This document shows positions 23,234-32,800 of a stretch of DNA of 64,000 nt, piece after piece; the first letter of the stretch is position 1; every line of letters begins with the position of its first letter. The stretch comes from a virus. The translations under genes were made by a program, and so were the position numbers. The stretch covers positions 1 to 64,000 of IMG/VR virus record IMGVR_UViG_3300025645_000002; one strand, given 5' to 3'. The notes beneath the pieces are model-generated. The model did no database searches and was not told the origin of the DNA. It was given only the letters and a program-made list of their open reading frames with translations.

Positions 23234-24205
23234 ATGACATTGTCCAACTACGCCGAAGTAAGCCTTCCCCTCGCTGTTTGGCTGGCTGCCGATGGCTATG
23301 ACTTTCACCCCGGCATGACCCGCTCCATTTCGGCCACAGCTCTTCTTAAGCCGCCCCGTCAGATCCTCCTCAAGGAACGTCTGACCGAAGCTGATATAGA
23401 GCCAGCAGACGTATCCGACTTCATTGCCTCTCGTCTCGGCAGCACGATTCACGACGGTATCGAGAAGGCGTGGACGCACAACTACGCGTCATCCATGACG
23501 AAGCTGGGCTACCCGCAGAGTGTCATCGACAAGGTTGCTATCAACCCCCCTGTCCCACGCCCCGGCATCTTCCCCATTTACCTGGAGCAACGCACATCCC
23601 GTGACTTCATGGGCTACAAAATCTCCGGCAAGTTCGACATGATCATTGACGGCGAGCTTCACGACTTCAAATCCACGTCTGCTTACTCCGTCAAAAGCGA
23701 TGACAAGCACGCGGATTACCGCCTTCAAGGCTCCATCTATCGTTGGCTCAACCGTGACAAAGTCACAGCCGATCACATGTACATCCACTTCATCTTCACA
23801 GACTGGCAGAAAGCTTTGGCCAGATCCTCGCCAACGTATCCCCAATCCCGTCTCTTCTCTCTGCGCATCGAACTCATGCCACTCGCAGAAATTGAGCAAT
23901 GGATCGCTAACAAGATCAAATTGTTGGAAGACCATGCCGAAGAAGACGAGACTGATCTTCCATTCTGCACAGACGCTGAACTCTGGCGCTCTGCCCCTAA
24001 GTGGAAATACTTCTCAGACCCCGCCAAGGCCAAAGTACCTGGCGCCCGCTCATCAAAGAACTTTGACAGTGCTGCAGAAGCAGCTGCCCACCGTGCCTCT
24101 AAAGGCGGCGGAGCAGTTCTCGAAGTTCCCGGTCAAGTGAAAGCATGCGGCTATTGCCCTGTTTTCTCCATCTGCACCCAGAAAGATTTGTACGATCATG
24201 GATGA
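23234..24205 (+). CDS. PD-(D/E)XK exonuclease, Cas4/RecB-like
   Basis: The ATG at 23234 (MTLSNYAEVSLPLAVW) is chosen over 23177, which would include the CA-rich leader. The 323-residue product has the nuclease core GKFDMIIDGELHDFKST (D and the E/D-x-K pattern, about residues 135-152), then YRLQGSIYRWL, the QxxxY motif of RecB-type nucleases. A cysteine cluster near the C-terminus (ACGYCPVFSIC) resembles the iron-sulphur ligands of Cas4/AddB proteins. A role in DNA end processing during replication or recombination is expected. It overlaps the next gene by 8 bp. Confidence 0.85.
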   Translation: MTLSNYAEVSLPLAVWLAADGYDFHPGMTRSISATALLKPPRQILLKERLTEADIEPADVSDFIASRLGSTIHDGIEKAWTHNYASSMTKLGYPQSVIDKVAINPPVPRPGIFPIYLEQRTSRDFMGYKISGKFDMIIDGELHDFKSTSAYSVKSDDKHADYRLQGSIYRWLNRDKVTADHMYIHFIFTDWQKALARSSPTYPQSRLFSLRIELMPLAEIEQWIANKIKLLEDHAEEDETDLPFCTDAELWRSAPKWKYFSDPAKAKVPGARSSKNFDSAAEAAAHRASKGGGAVLEVPGQVKACGYCPVFSICTQKDLYDHG

Positions 24206-26363
24206 TTTCAATACATTCGCTCACCACCCGACCGTAGAGGAGATCTCCGATGTCCTCTGCGCACGCACAGAACGGAAAGCAAAACCCTTCTTCCGCATCC
24301 TAACCCTGTATTATCTCGGCATCGCTGCAAGCTGTATGCGGGCCAAGATTGACAGCCCGGTCTATGGCGAGATCCCGATCAATAACTATGTCGTGGCTCT
24401 TGCCACCTCTGGCTTCGGTAAGGGTAAATCCACAGGTTTCATGGAAAATGAAATCATGTGCGACTTCCGCAACAGCTTCCGTGACTTCGTTCTGCCAACA
24501 CAGATCGACGGTCGCATCGAGCAACTCGCATCCCGCTTCGCAGCCCTCAAGGGCACAGAAGAGGACAAGGAGCGTGCCTCCCTGCAACGTGAGGTCGCGA
24601 CACTCGGTGAGTTCCCATTCGTCTTTGACGGTGGCTCTGAATCTGCAATCAAGCAAGTCCGCCAACTCCTTCTCATGGCTGACTGCGGTGCCTTGAATCT
24701 TCAGATCGATGAGATCGGCCTGAACCTAGAGAAGATTGGAACCCAAGAAGCCATGGGCGCTTATCTGGAGCTCTATGACCTTGGCATGATCAAGAACAAG
24801 CTCCTGAAGAACACCTCTGACAACAAGCGAGCCAAAGAGATCGAGGGCAAGACGCCCGCCAATATGCTTTTGTTCGGTACGCCAACAAAGCTTTTGGATA
24901 GCGGCCCTCTGGAAAAGAAGTTCACCTCTATGCTCGAGACCGGTTACGCACGTCGGTCCCTCTTTGCATGGACAGACATTTCTGGCTCTGATGCCGACGA
25001 CCGTACAGTCGATGAGATCTATGACGCGGCTACAAATCCGCTGAATACTCAAGCGACAAACAAATGGCGTAACCACTTCGCTGCGCTGGCTGACCCAATG
25101 AAACTCAACTGGACAATCTCAAGTACCGAGGAAACAGACAAGTTCCTCATCGAGTATAAGTTGGACTGTATGCGACGCTCCCGCGACCTCTCCGAGTTCG
25201 ATGAGATCCGTAGAGCTGAGCTTGAGCACCGGTATTTCCGTGTGATGAAGGTCGCTGGCAGTTACGCGTTTACGGACGAGTCTATTGTTCTCACGCTGGA
25301 TCACGTCAAAGCAGCCATTCGCCTCGTCGAAGAATCCGGCGAAGGCTTCCAGAAACTTCTCAACCGTGAACCACCACACGCAAAACTGGCGCGCTATATC
25401 GCCGGTGTTGAGACTGAGCTCACACATGCCGAGCTCTTCAATGCCCTTCCGTTCTACAAATCTTCTTCTAAAGCAGAACGTATGGACCTTCTTACGATGG
25501 CAACATCGTGGGGATATCGTCAGCATATTATCCTTAAGCGTCAATATGTTGATGGCATCGAACTGATCTCTGGGGAGACTCTGAAAGAGACCTCCCTCGA
25601 TTCAGTGTCTTTGAGCTACTCCGAAGACTGGGCCTATAACTACGAGAGCGGCGAACTCGCTTTCGAAGATCTTCCAGGCCTGACCCAAGAGAATGGTCTG
25701 CACTGGAGCAACCACGGCTTCACAGACGGTCATCGCTGTGAAGAGAAAGCAATCGAAGGATTCAATCTCCTCGTCCTCGACGTAGACGGTGAAACCCCGA
25801 TGCAACTGGTTCACGATCTTATGGAAGATCATGTCTTCATGACGCACACCACCAAGCGTCATACCCCGGAGAAGAACCGGTTCCGCCTCATTCTGCCCAT
25901 GAACTATCAACTCAAGCTGGATGCAGACGATTACCGTGAATTCCAACACAACGTCATGGAGTGGCTCCCGTTCAAAGTTGACGAGAGCACAATCGATCGC
26001 TCACGCAAATGGCAGACATTCGCTAACGGAACACACCACATGAACCTCGAAGGCCGGATGTTTGACGTCCTACCTTTCGTTCCTAAGACTGTCCGCAACG
26101 AGCAGCGTGTTCAGGAGATCAAGGAGCTTGGCTCTCTTGATAATCTCGAGCGTTGGTTTGCCCAACGTATCGCTGACGGCAACCGCAACAACCAAATGGT
26201 CAAATTCGCTTTGGCTCTGGTTGATACCGGCATGTCCTACTTGGAAGTTGAGCAAAAAGTTCTCGATTTCAACGCCAAGATCAACAACGGATTGACCGTC
26301 GACGAGCTGCAAAGAACGGTCTTGGTCACTGCCGCAAAGCACGCAGACAAACTCTCATCCTAA
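24198..26363 (+). CDS. N4 gp43-like P-loop protein with primase-like C-terminus
   Basis: The 721-residue product begins with a P-loop ATPase-like domain (LATSGFGKGKST, about residues 70-81, and a DEIGLNLEKI segment) of the DUF3987-like kind. Its C-terminal third has LLVLDVDGET (about 523-532), then MTHTTKRHTPEKNRFRLILP, matching the D-h-D and histidine motifs of archaeo-eukaryotic primases. It would make it a primase-helicase-type replication protein. N4 needs gp43 for DNA replication, and the gene order with gp44 and SSB is the same here. Primase activity is inferred from motifs. Confidence 0.75.
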   Translation: MDDFNTFAHHPTVEEISDVLCARTERKAKPFFRILTLYYLGIAASCMRAKIDSPVYGEIPINNYVVALATSGFGKGKSTGFMENEIMCDFRNSFRDFVLPTQIDGRIEQLASRFAALKGTEEDKERASLQREVATLGEFPFVFDGGSESAIKQVRQLLLMADCGALNLQIDEIGLNLEKIGTQEAMGAYLELYDLGMIKNKLLKNTSDNKRAKEIEGKTPANMLLFGTPTKLLDSGPLEKKFTSMLETGYARRSLFAWTDISGSDADDRTVDEIYDAATNPLNTQATNKWRNHFAALADPMKLNWTISSTEETDKFLIEYKLDCMRRSRDLSEFDEIRRAELEHRYFRVMKVAGSYAFTDESIVLTLDHVKAAIRLVEESGEGFQKLLNREPPHAKLARYIAGVETELTHAELFNALPFYKSSSKAERMDLLTMATSWGYRQHIILKRQYVDGIELISGETLKETSLDSVSLSYSEDWAYNYESGELAFEDLPGLTQENGLHWSNHGFTDGHRCEEKAIEGFNLLVLDVDGETPMQLVHDLMEDHVFMTHTTKRHTPEKNRFRLILPMNYQLKLDADDYREFQHNVMEWLPFKVDESTIDRSRKWQTFANGTHHMNLEGRMFDVLPFVPKTVRNEQRVQEIKELGSLDNLERWFAQRIADGNRNNQMVKFALALVDTGMSYLEVEQKVLDFNAKINNGLTVDELQRTVLVTAAKHADKLSS

Positions 26364-26372
26364 AATCTTCAG

Positions 26373-26402
26373 TTCGCCCGACAGCCTTTTTTGTTGGGCG
26401 AA
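26373..26402 (+). terminator. Hairpin with T-run in the loop
   Basis: TTCGCCCGACA (26373-26383) pairs with TGTTGGGCGAA (26392-26402) over 11 bp with one G-T, around the loop GCCTTTTT. It lies 24 bp before the gp44-like gene. Same type as the elements at 10993 and 23141. Confidence 0.5.
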
Positions 26403-26426
26403 TCCCTCTAACGAAAGGACATTTCA

Positions 26427-27167
26427 ATGTCAGAAGACGTCTCAGACCAGATGAACGAACACCTTGTGTTTATCACTGGTGAGAGTGCCACAGGCAAAAG
26501 CGCATCCCTCCAGCACATCAAGAACCAAGAACGGTGGATGTACCTGAACTGTGAGGCTGGCAAGCGCCTGCCATTCCGTAACAAGTTCGACTCGTACACC
26601 ATCACTGATCCCTATGAGGTCTACGACGCAATCAAAGCAGCCTCTGAATCCGCTGACTACGACGGCGTCATTATCGATACCATCACCTTCCTGATGGAGA
26701 TGTTCGAGACCCGGTATATCGTTGGCTCCTCGGATGGACAGAAAGCCTGGGGTGAATATCAGCAGTTCTTCAAACGTCTCATGCAAGAGTACGTTGCTGG
26801 CTCCTCGAAGAGTTTCATCTTCCTCGCGCACACGCGCACGGATTATGACGAGAAAGCTCTCATGAATCGCACAGCTGTTCCGATCAAAGGAGCACTGAAA
26901 AACAACGGCTTGGAAGCCTATTTCTCCACTGTTGTTTCCACCAAGAAGATCGAGCTCAAGAACTTGGGCGAGATCGACGAAGCACTCCTGCACACCACTC
27001 CGCAGGATGAGACACTGGGCTTCAAGTACGTCTTCCAGACCCAGCTCACGAAGTCCACTCTCGGCGAGCGCATCCGCTCTCCTATGGGCATGTTTGATCC
27101 ACACCAGACTTACATGGACAATGATGCCCAACTCCTCCTCGACCACCTGAGCGCCTACTACAGCTAG
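26427..27167 (+). CDS. RecA-like P-loop ATPase, N4 gp44-like
   Basis: GAAAGGA precedes the ATG. The 246-residue product has Walker A GESATGKS (residues about 17-24), Walker B GVIIDTITF (about 78-86), and a sensor-like FIFLAHTRTD. It belongs with the phage AAA_24 ATPases that occur beside SSB and recombinase-like genes. N4 gp44 holds the same place between gp43 and the SSB. Function in replication or recombination is by family and context. Confidence 0.8.
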   Translation: MSEDVSDQMNEHLVFITGESATGKSASLQHIKNQERWMYLNCEAGKRLPFRNKFDSYTITDPYEVYDAIKAASESADYDGVIIDTITFLMEMFETRYIVGSSDGQKAWGEYQQFFKRLMQEYVAGSSKSFIFLAHTRTDYDEKALMNRTAVPIKGALKNNGLEAYFSTVVSTKKIELKNLGEIDEALLHTTPQDETLGFKYVFQTQLTKSTLGERIRSPMGMFDPHQTYMDNDAQLLLDHLSAYYS

Positions 27168-27210
27168 TCGTTCATTCCCCCCTCCCCTCCCCCTTTGAAA
27201 AGGAAATCCT

Positions 27211-27954
27211 ATGACCAAAATGTTTGGTAACCTCAGCACTGAAAACCTAGAAACAGCAACCGACACTCTTGGCGGTGGCTTTGAGCCAGTACCGTCAGGC
27301 GTTTACGACGGTACAATTGAACTGGCTTACGCTGGTATTTCCTCCGGCGGCGCTTCAAGCGTAACAGTCCACTTCAAAACTGATGGGCGTGAGGTCCGTG
27401 AAACGATCTACATCAGCAACAAAAAAGGCGAAAACTTCTACGCCGACAAGCAAGACGCCAAGAAGAAGCACCCGTTGCCCGGCTTCACAACCATCAATGA
27501 TCTTTGCCTTCTCGCTGCCGGTGAGCCTCTCGCCGAGCAGGAAACGGAAGAGAAGACCGTCAAAATCTACAACTTTGACGAACGCAAAGAAATACCCACA
27601 CCGGTGCAATGCCTGACTGCGCTGCACGGTAAAGAGATCTCTTTGGCCATTCTCCGCGAAGTCGTGGACAAAGAGAAAAAGGACGGCTCCGGCGTGTATC
27701 AGCCAACTGGCGAAACACGTAACCAGAATGCGATCGACAAGGTCTTCCATTCTGAAACGGGCCGTACTGTTAACGAGTACCTTCAGGAAGTTGAGACTCC
27801 TGAGTTCCGCGATGCTTGGGCAACCAAGCATACTGGCAAAGACCGTCTGAAAACCAAGGGCGTTGCTGCCTCTGGTGCCGGTCAAGCTGGTACGGGTCGC
27901 CCTGGTGGCGATAGCGACAATTCTGCCAAGAAAAACATCTTTGGTAAGAAGTAA
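27211..27954 (+). CDS. ssb: Single-stranded DNA-binding protein, N4 gp45-like
   Basis: AAAGGAAA precedes the ATG. The 247-residue product is of N4 SSB size and shows the mixed beta fold with IYNFDERKEIPTPVQCLTAL and ends in a basic tail NIFGKK. N4 SSB covers replicating DNA, aids recombination and activates host RNA polymerase at late promoters; as I recall, its two last lysines are needed for the activation, and this protein also ends in KK. The gene follows the gp44-like ATPase as in N4. Identity is mostly from synteny, size and tail. Confidence 0.8.
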   Translation: MTKMFGNLSTENLETATDTLGGGFEPVPSGVYDGTIELAYAGISSGGASSVTVHFKTDGREVRETIYISNKKGENFYADKQDAKKKHPLPGFTTINDLCLLAAGEPLAEQETEEKTVKIYNFDERKEIPTPVQCLTALHGKEISLAILREVVDKEKKDGSGVYQPTGETRNQNAIDKVFHSETGRTVNEYLQEVETPEFRDAWATKHTGKDRLKTKGVAASGAGQAGTGRPGGDSDNSAKKNIFGKK

Positions 27955-27960
27955 GCGTCC

Positions 27961-28443
27961 GTGCTGTTTATTGGTATAGACCCAGGGAAGAAGGGGGCAA
28001 TCGCCCTCTTCGACCCCTCTCCGCATACCCTCCATGTTGAGGACATGCCCCTCGTCCCTCGGCCGCAAGGCAAAAAGGGAGAAGATACCAATTACGCTGC
28101 CCTAGCGGAACTCCTTCAAAAACCTCCTGGAACCAAGGTCTTCGCTCTCATGGAGAATGTTTGGTCCATGCCTCGAGAAGGGGTTTCCTCAGCTCACGCG
28201 TTTGGCCGCAATAACGGCGCCCTGCTCATGGGCTTAGCTGCTGGGAAAATTCCTCACGGCCTGATCACGGCTTCCAAATGGAAGAAGTATTTCGGGTTAT
28301 CCTCCGACAAAGGCGCAAGCCGTTCTCTAGCCATCCAGCGTTTCCCTGATGCCGCCGATCTCTTTATCCGCGTCAAAGATGACGGTCGCGCTGAAGCTGC
28401 GCTTTTGGCTCTGTACGCCTTTGAGACAATGAAAGTGACCTAA
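27961..28443 (+). CDS. RuvC-like Holliday junction resolvase
   Basis: The start is GTG at 27961, 6 bp after the SSB stop. The 160-residue product has the RNase H-like fold signature IGIDPGKKGAIALF (D7), a second acidic site in ALMENVW, and C-terminal acidic residues in KDDGRAEAALLALYA. These place the three or four carboxylates of the RuvC superfamily. It would cut branched DNA to prepare replicated genomes for packaging. Confidence 0.85.
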   Translation: MLFIGIDPGKKGAIALFDPSPHTLHVEDMPLVPRPQGKKGEDTNYAALAELLQKPPGTKVFALMENVWSMPREGVSSAHAFGRNNGALLMGLAAGKIPHGLITASKWKKYFGLSSDKGASRSLAIQRFPDAADLFIRVKDDGRAEAALLALYAFETMKVT

Positions 28444-28444
28444 T

Positions 28445-28681
28445 ATGCCCCACAAATGGGAAGAAGACATGGAGAAAGTCCATGCTGCCCTCCAAGAAGC
28501 GGGGGTTGGTTTGACCAAGCGTGAAATCGCTGTGTCCGCCATGCGCCCCATAAGCGCCATCTCCACTGCAGTCACACGGCTCCAAGCCGCAGACAAGATC
28601 CACTCCGTATATCAGGATTCCACCCGCGTCTTTGGTAACCAGACCAAACTCTACGTCTACGGACCTGAACAAACGCACTGA
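28445..28681 (+). CDS. Small winged-helix-like DNA-binding protein
   Basis: The ATG follows the resolvase stop at once. The 78-residue product reads as three helices and a wing: VHAALQEAGVGLTKREIAVS, then ISAISTAVTRLQAADKIHSV, then a beta wing ending KLYVYGPEQ. This is a classic winged-helix pattern as seen in small transcriptional regulators. It might control late expression, which begins on the opposite strand, but nothing in the sequence shows its target. Confidence 0.65.
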   Translation: MPHKWEEDMEKVHAALQEAGVGLTKREIAVSAMRPISAISTAVTRLQAADKIHSVYQDSTRVFGNQTKLYVYGPEQTH

Positions 28682-28707
28682 AACCCGCATAAAAGGAACA
28701 ATACCCT

Positions 28708-29145
28708 ATGCAAATTAGCCTGAATGAGAAAGAGATCACAGAAGCTGTCACTAAACAGGTTCTGGAGATGATCTCCTTGAAAGCGAACCAAAACATCACT
28801 GTTGATTTCACAGCCGGTCGTGGCACCAATGGCCTCACCGCCAACATCGAGATCAATGACGGCGCAACCAGCTCAAAGCCAGTCCCGCGCACTGCCATCC
28901 AGGCCGTCCCTTCGACGCAAGAAGAGGAAGACACGTCTGAGCCGGAAGCTGCTGAAACTCCCGAACCAGTGAAGAAGTCACCTGTTTTCGGTAAGCCGAA
29001 ATCCTCCGGGGCGCAGGATGAGTTAACTGAAGCTGAGGCACCCGCCGAAGACTCAGAAACTGAGGGCGATGCTTCTGAAGAAGCTGAGGCTCCTGCTGAC
29101 AAGCCAGCGAACAAGTCGATCTTCGCCAAGAAGAAGGCTAGCTAG
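28708..29145 (+). CDS. Acidic-tailed protein with SSB-like C-terminal peptide
   Basis: AAAAGGAA precedes the ATG. The 145-residue product has an N-terminal domain (QISLNEKEITEAVTKQVLEM) and a long acidic, proline- and alanine-rich middle, and ends KSIFAKKKAS. The terminal IF-x-KK peptide resembles that of the SSB two genes upstream (NIFGKK), and a third, internal copy reads SPVFGKPK. The sharing suggests a common binding partner, possibly RNA polymerase or another replisome protein. No family recognised. Confidence 0.65.
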   Translation: MQISLNEKEITEAVTKQVLEMISLKANQNITVDFTAGRGTNGLTANIEINDGATSSKPVPRTAIQAVPSTQEEEDTSEPEAAETPEPVKKSPVFGKPKSSGAQDELTEAEAPAEDSETEGDASEEAEAPADKPANKSIFAKKKAS

Positions 29146-29168
29146 ACTCAAAGCGTCTTACGTCGAAT

Positions 29169-29202
29169 ACCGTCTTCCTGTTCTCAGGGAGGCGGTTTTT
29201 TT
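29169..29202 (+). terminator. Rho-independent terminator
   Basis: ACCGTCTTCC (29169-29178) pairs with GGGAGGCGGT (29187-29196) over 10 bp with two G-T pairs, followed by a T7 run ending at 29202. It stands after the SSB-resolvase gene block. Confidence 0.75.
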
Positions 29203-29225
29203 ATGCCTATATCAGAGAGGTTCCC

Positions 29226-29552
29226 ATGCTTGATCATGAAATTCTTACCCCACCTCCACCAACACCCAAGGAACTCCTTGCCGTTGTTGCAGAGATGTAT
29301 GGTCCCCCACCCAATCCCGACAACCCTTTTGAGGACACCAAAGCAATCACGCTCAAACGCCTTGCTGTAGATATCCTTGTCTCGTCTTTTGGTGATGATG
29401 ACCCGCTGTCACAGATGGCGCGTGTCTATCTCAACTCGGGGCTCAGTCCCTACCCCAGTCCCGCTGACGCAGAAGAGCGCCTTTCAGCCTTCAACGCCGC
29501 AGCTGCCTCTGTGGTCTTCCAACTCGAAGCCGCCACTGAGAACCCCTTGTGA
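29226..29552 (+). CDS. Hypothetical protein, 108 aa
   Basis: GAGAGG precedes the ATG. The product has a proline-rich start (ILTPPPPTPKELLAVVAEMY) followed by an acidic helical part. No motif is recognised. It overlaps the following membrane protein gene by one base (TGATG) and so is likely to be translated together with it. Confidence 0.6.
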   Translation: MLDHEILTPPPPTPKELLAVVAEMYGPPPNPDNPFEDTKAITLKRLAVDILVSSFGDDDPLSQMARVYLNSGLSPYPSPADAEERLSAFNAAAASVVFQLEAATENPL

Positions 29553-29710
29553 TGATGACGGTGCTCGCAGTCTTCGTCATCCTCCTTCTCGCCCTCATGG
29601 CTCTCGTCAGTGGTATTTGGTTCGTCCTCGCCCTGATCATCTTTGGCTTCTGTCTCTTGGTCATCTTCCTCATTATCGCTGTTTTCTTTGGAGACGATGA
29701 TGAGAAATAA
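29552..29710 (+). CDS. Small membrane protein, 52 aa
   Basis: The start ATG overlaps the preceding TGA. Nearly the entire product is hydrophobic: MMTVLAVFVILLLALMALVS, then a second stretch IWFVLALIIFGFCLLVIFLI, then an acidic tail FGDDDEK. It is likely two transmembrane helices. It is the last gene of the plus-strand operon, just before a bidirectional terminator. Function unknown. Confidence 0.65.
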   Translation: MMTVLAVFVILLLALMALVSGIWFVLALIIFGFCLLVIFLIIAVFFGDDDEK

Positions 29711-29711
29711 A

Positions 29712-29741
29712 AAAGACCTCCCAGAAAACTGGGAGGTCTTT
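29712..29741. terminator. Bidirectional terminator between convergent operons
   Basis: AAAGACCTCCCAG (29712-29724) and CTGGGAGGTCTTT (29729-29741) form a 13-bp perfect stem with an AAAA loop. A/T-runs flank both sides, so it serves the plus-strand middle operon and the minus-strand late operon. Confidence 0.85.
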
Positions 29742-29817
29742 GTCACTGCCGACAAGTGGGAAACTGTTAGGTATATGACCACTTCTTTATAGAGGAGTCC
29801 CTCTCACACGGCTACCC

Positions 29818-32800
29818 CTACCACGGAAGCAAATTATCCGTGATCGCGTGGAACGGGTGGAGTTGCGGTGAATTCAGCCCCATCTCTGGTCCGAAGGAGA
29901 ACGGTAGGCTGTCATCCATGTATTTACCGAACAGGGATCCTGACATAACACTGTCTACTCCGGCTGCAGGACCTACCTGCCCCATCATGACCAGCGACGA
30001 CAATGGACGTTCCCGCATCATATTTGCAGAGACCTTCATGATCCGTAGCGCATAGTTCATGAACCAGACCATGCCCATGCTTTCCAGATAATCCCGCCCA
30101 CGTCCTGGCAAGCGGTTATACTGCACGAACTCTTCCATGATGATATCAAGCACCTCGCGCTGGTCTTTACCCTGCGCAATGAGATGATCGTACAACACAG
30201 CCTTGGCGACGAAGTCACCATATTGGACCATCCGGTTCAGGCCTTTGAAGATCGCCGTATCCTTCGTGATCGCGATATTCCGGGCCACGGTGCCTGCTGA
30301 CTCTGGCAAACGATCAACCGCTTTCTCGATGTAATCCATCAAACGGCCCTCACGCACGGCTACGTCCGCCTCTGTGAGGTCTTCTGAGATCGTGGAGAAC
30401 TCACCCGCCTCAATCAAAGGAGCGATCGACATGCGCTTGTTTGCCGCCTCTAGGGACGCAATCCTTGCTTTGATCTTGTTACCCGCGTCTGTGTCTTCAA
30501 TCCGCGCTGCATAAGAAATCTGCAGTTCGCTGATCTTCTCCTTGTTGCGCACATACTCTTGGATCTCCAAGATCTTCTCGCGTCCGCTTGTTGCAATCGT
30601 GTTCACCGGTACGCCTCGCAGTGTCAGATGCAATACGTTGGAGACAATGTTGGCCGTACCCACAACCGCGGATCTGACAATGATTGTTGTCTTCGCAACG
30701 CCAACCGCATCCTGCGCAAACATCTCACCCTTCTTGAGCCAAGGATATGCTCGCTTGCCTCCGATGAGTGTGACCAGATCCTTGACCACTTTCTGGGCTT
30801 TTGGATCAAGACGCGACTGTCCTGTCCACACATCTGTGATCGACGGAGCCCGATACCCTACCACATCTTCGATGAGATCTTTACGCACATAGAACGTATC
30901 AGGCGACTCGAAGATCTCCTCTGCGTATTCCTTGATCCCAGCACCCATTGTGGCCCATGCATCCTTGTAGATCTTATCTTTGATCTTTGGATCTGCAATG
31001 TTCACGTATTCGGCGCCACGTCCTTTGGCCAAACCCTCTTTGTAATTCTCCATCACACCATCGACGAGCACTTCGTTGAATTCGTGTGCTGCCTCTTCCT
31101 CAAGAAGACGTCCTGCCCACACACCGAGCATCCGCCCCATGTGCGTGTCTTTCTGAAGACCCCGTGTTTTGGCTGGATCCATGTGACGGTCATACCCCAC
31201 AACATTCCAATCCTGATCAAAGATCGGCATCATGTACTCACCCGGAGCCAAGTTATCGAGGCTTCCTGGCTGTGCACGTGCCATTCTCTCGCCAATACGG
31301 CCCGCCCTGACGCCTTTGAGTGTCCCTGCCACTGTATCGCTGCTCAGAGCCCCTGTAAGGACGCTGACGCCGCTGTACGTCGTGTGTACGGTCTGTGCTA
31401 TGCCCTGCTTGAAGGTGGCTTTGCCTGCCGTTGTAGACTGGTAATAGCCCCGACGCTCACGCACATCCTCATCACGGCTACCATTGTAGTCACCAATGCG
31501 GACCCACCCCTGCATTTCCAGCTCTTGCTGGTTGCTGTCGAATTCCACAACCACTTTTGAATTTGGCTGCGTTGCGTTTGGCACGTACCCATGCAGTGCA
31601 TTGTGCGTCGCAATAGCCCTCTTCTCTGGATCAGCAGACAAAGTCTTTTCCAATTCCAGTGCGCGCACCGAAGCTGTCAGACCAATGACTGCATCCATTC
31701 CGGCACTCTCTTTTGCCATCAGATCGGCCATTGCTTTCTTCGATGCAGCGTCAGTCATCTGATACGCATAGAGCGCCACCAACCGATCGACCTGATCAAT
31801 CGTTGCTTGGCTCACTGTAGCCGGATCTGGCCTCCCCTTCTCACCACCCAAGTGTGCAATTGCATAAGCATTCCGCAGCAAGTGTGTGCTGGTCAGTTCA
31901 TCCGTTACACGGAAGCGCGCCAGAGCTTTTGCTTTGTCTGCGTACCGGCTTACGAAGTTTGGAGCCAATCCCTGAAGACCTTCCAGAGTGTCTGCAATTC
32001 GCTGGTCTACTGTCGCCGGGTTTGCCAGAAGTGCTTTGCTCTCAACCAGTCCCAGAATGCTCAGGCCTGTTGTGCCGATTGCCTTGTGTATCCCTGCCCA
32101 TTCTTTGCCTTCAAGCTTACGGCTGAAAGCCTTAGCCAACGTCTCTGGTGTGTTTTCGCGGAAGTCCTGACGCAGCGCATCGATCTTGGCTTTGACCGGG
32201 TTGATCAAACGCAGCAAGTTCATGTTGCTTGTGTTTCCCCCACGCAAGTCATGCAATGTGGCGCGTACTGTGTTCCAGCCCTCGATACTGTTGAGGAATG
32301 TCGTCATCGTATCACCGCGGGCTTCAGACTCTGTCTTCGATCCCATGGCTGCAATGAAACTCATTGTGTTGAAGGCCAGCTTTTTGGTTTTATTGTCCGT
32401 GGCATTTGCACGTCCACGGGTGAACCGGCTTGCCTGTGTGCTCTTTGTATCCACGTACCCGGCGACCGCTGCGTTGGCTTTGTCGATCTGTTTGCTCAGT
32501 GCACCTGAAGCTTTATCCAGACGCGTCTCGCTATCGAGCGCCGAGATCCCTTGTGACAATGCGTCCAGTATCCGTCCAGCGGAACCCTGCCGGCCGATGT
32601 CCTTGAAGCTCAATCGAGCCAAAGCAGACATGGCGAAACTACCTGCGGATTCAATCGCTGTGTCAAAGCTGCTGTACTCGAACTTCGCGCTCGGCGTCAC
32701 TTCCATGCCCGCCAATGCTTCACGGAACAATGGGCTGCTTTCGCTCAGAGCCAAGAACTTCACCATCAGCTCTGTGTCGCGACCACTTTGCAGGTACGCG

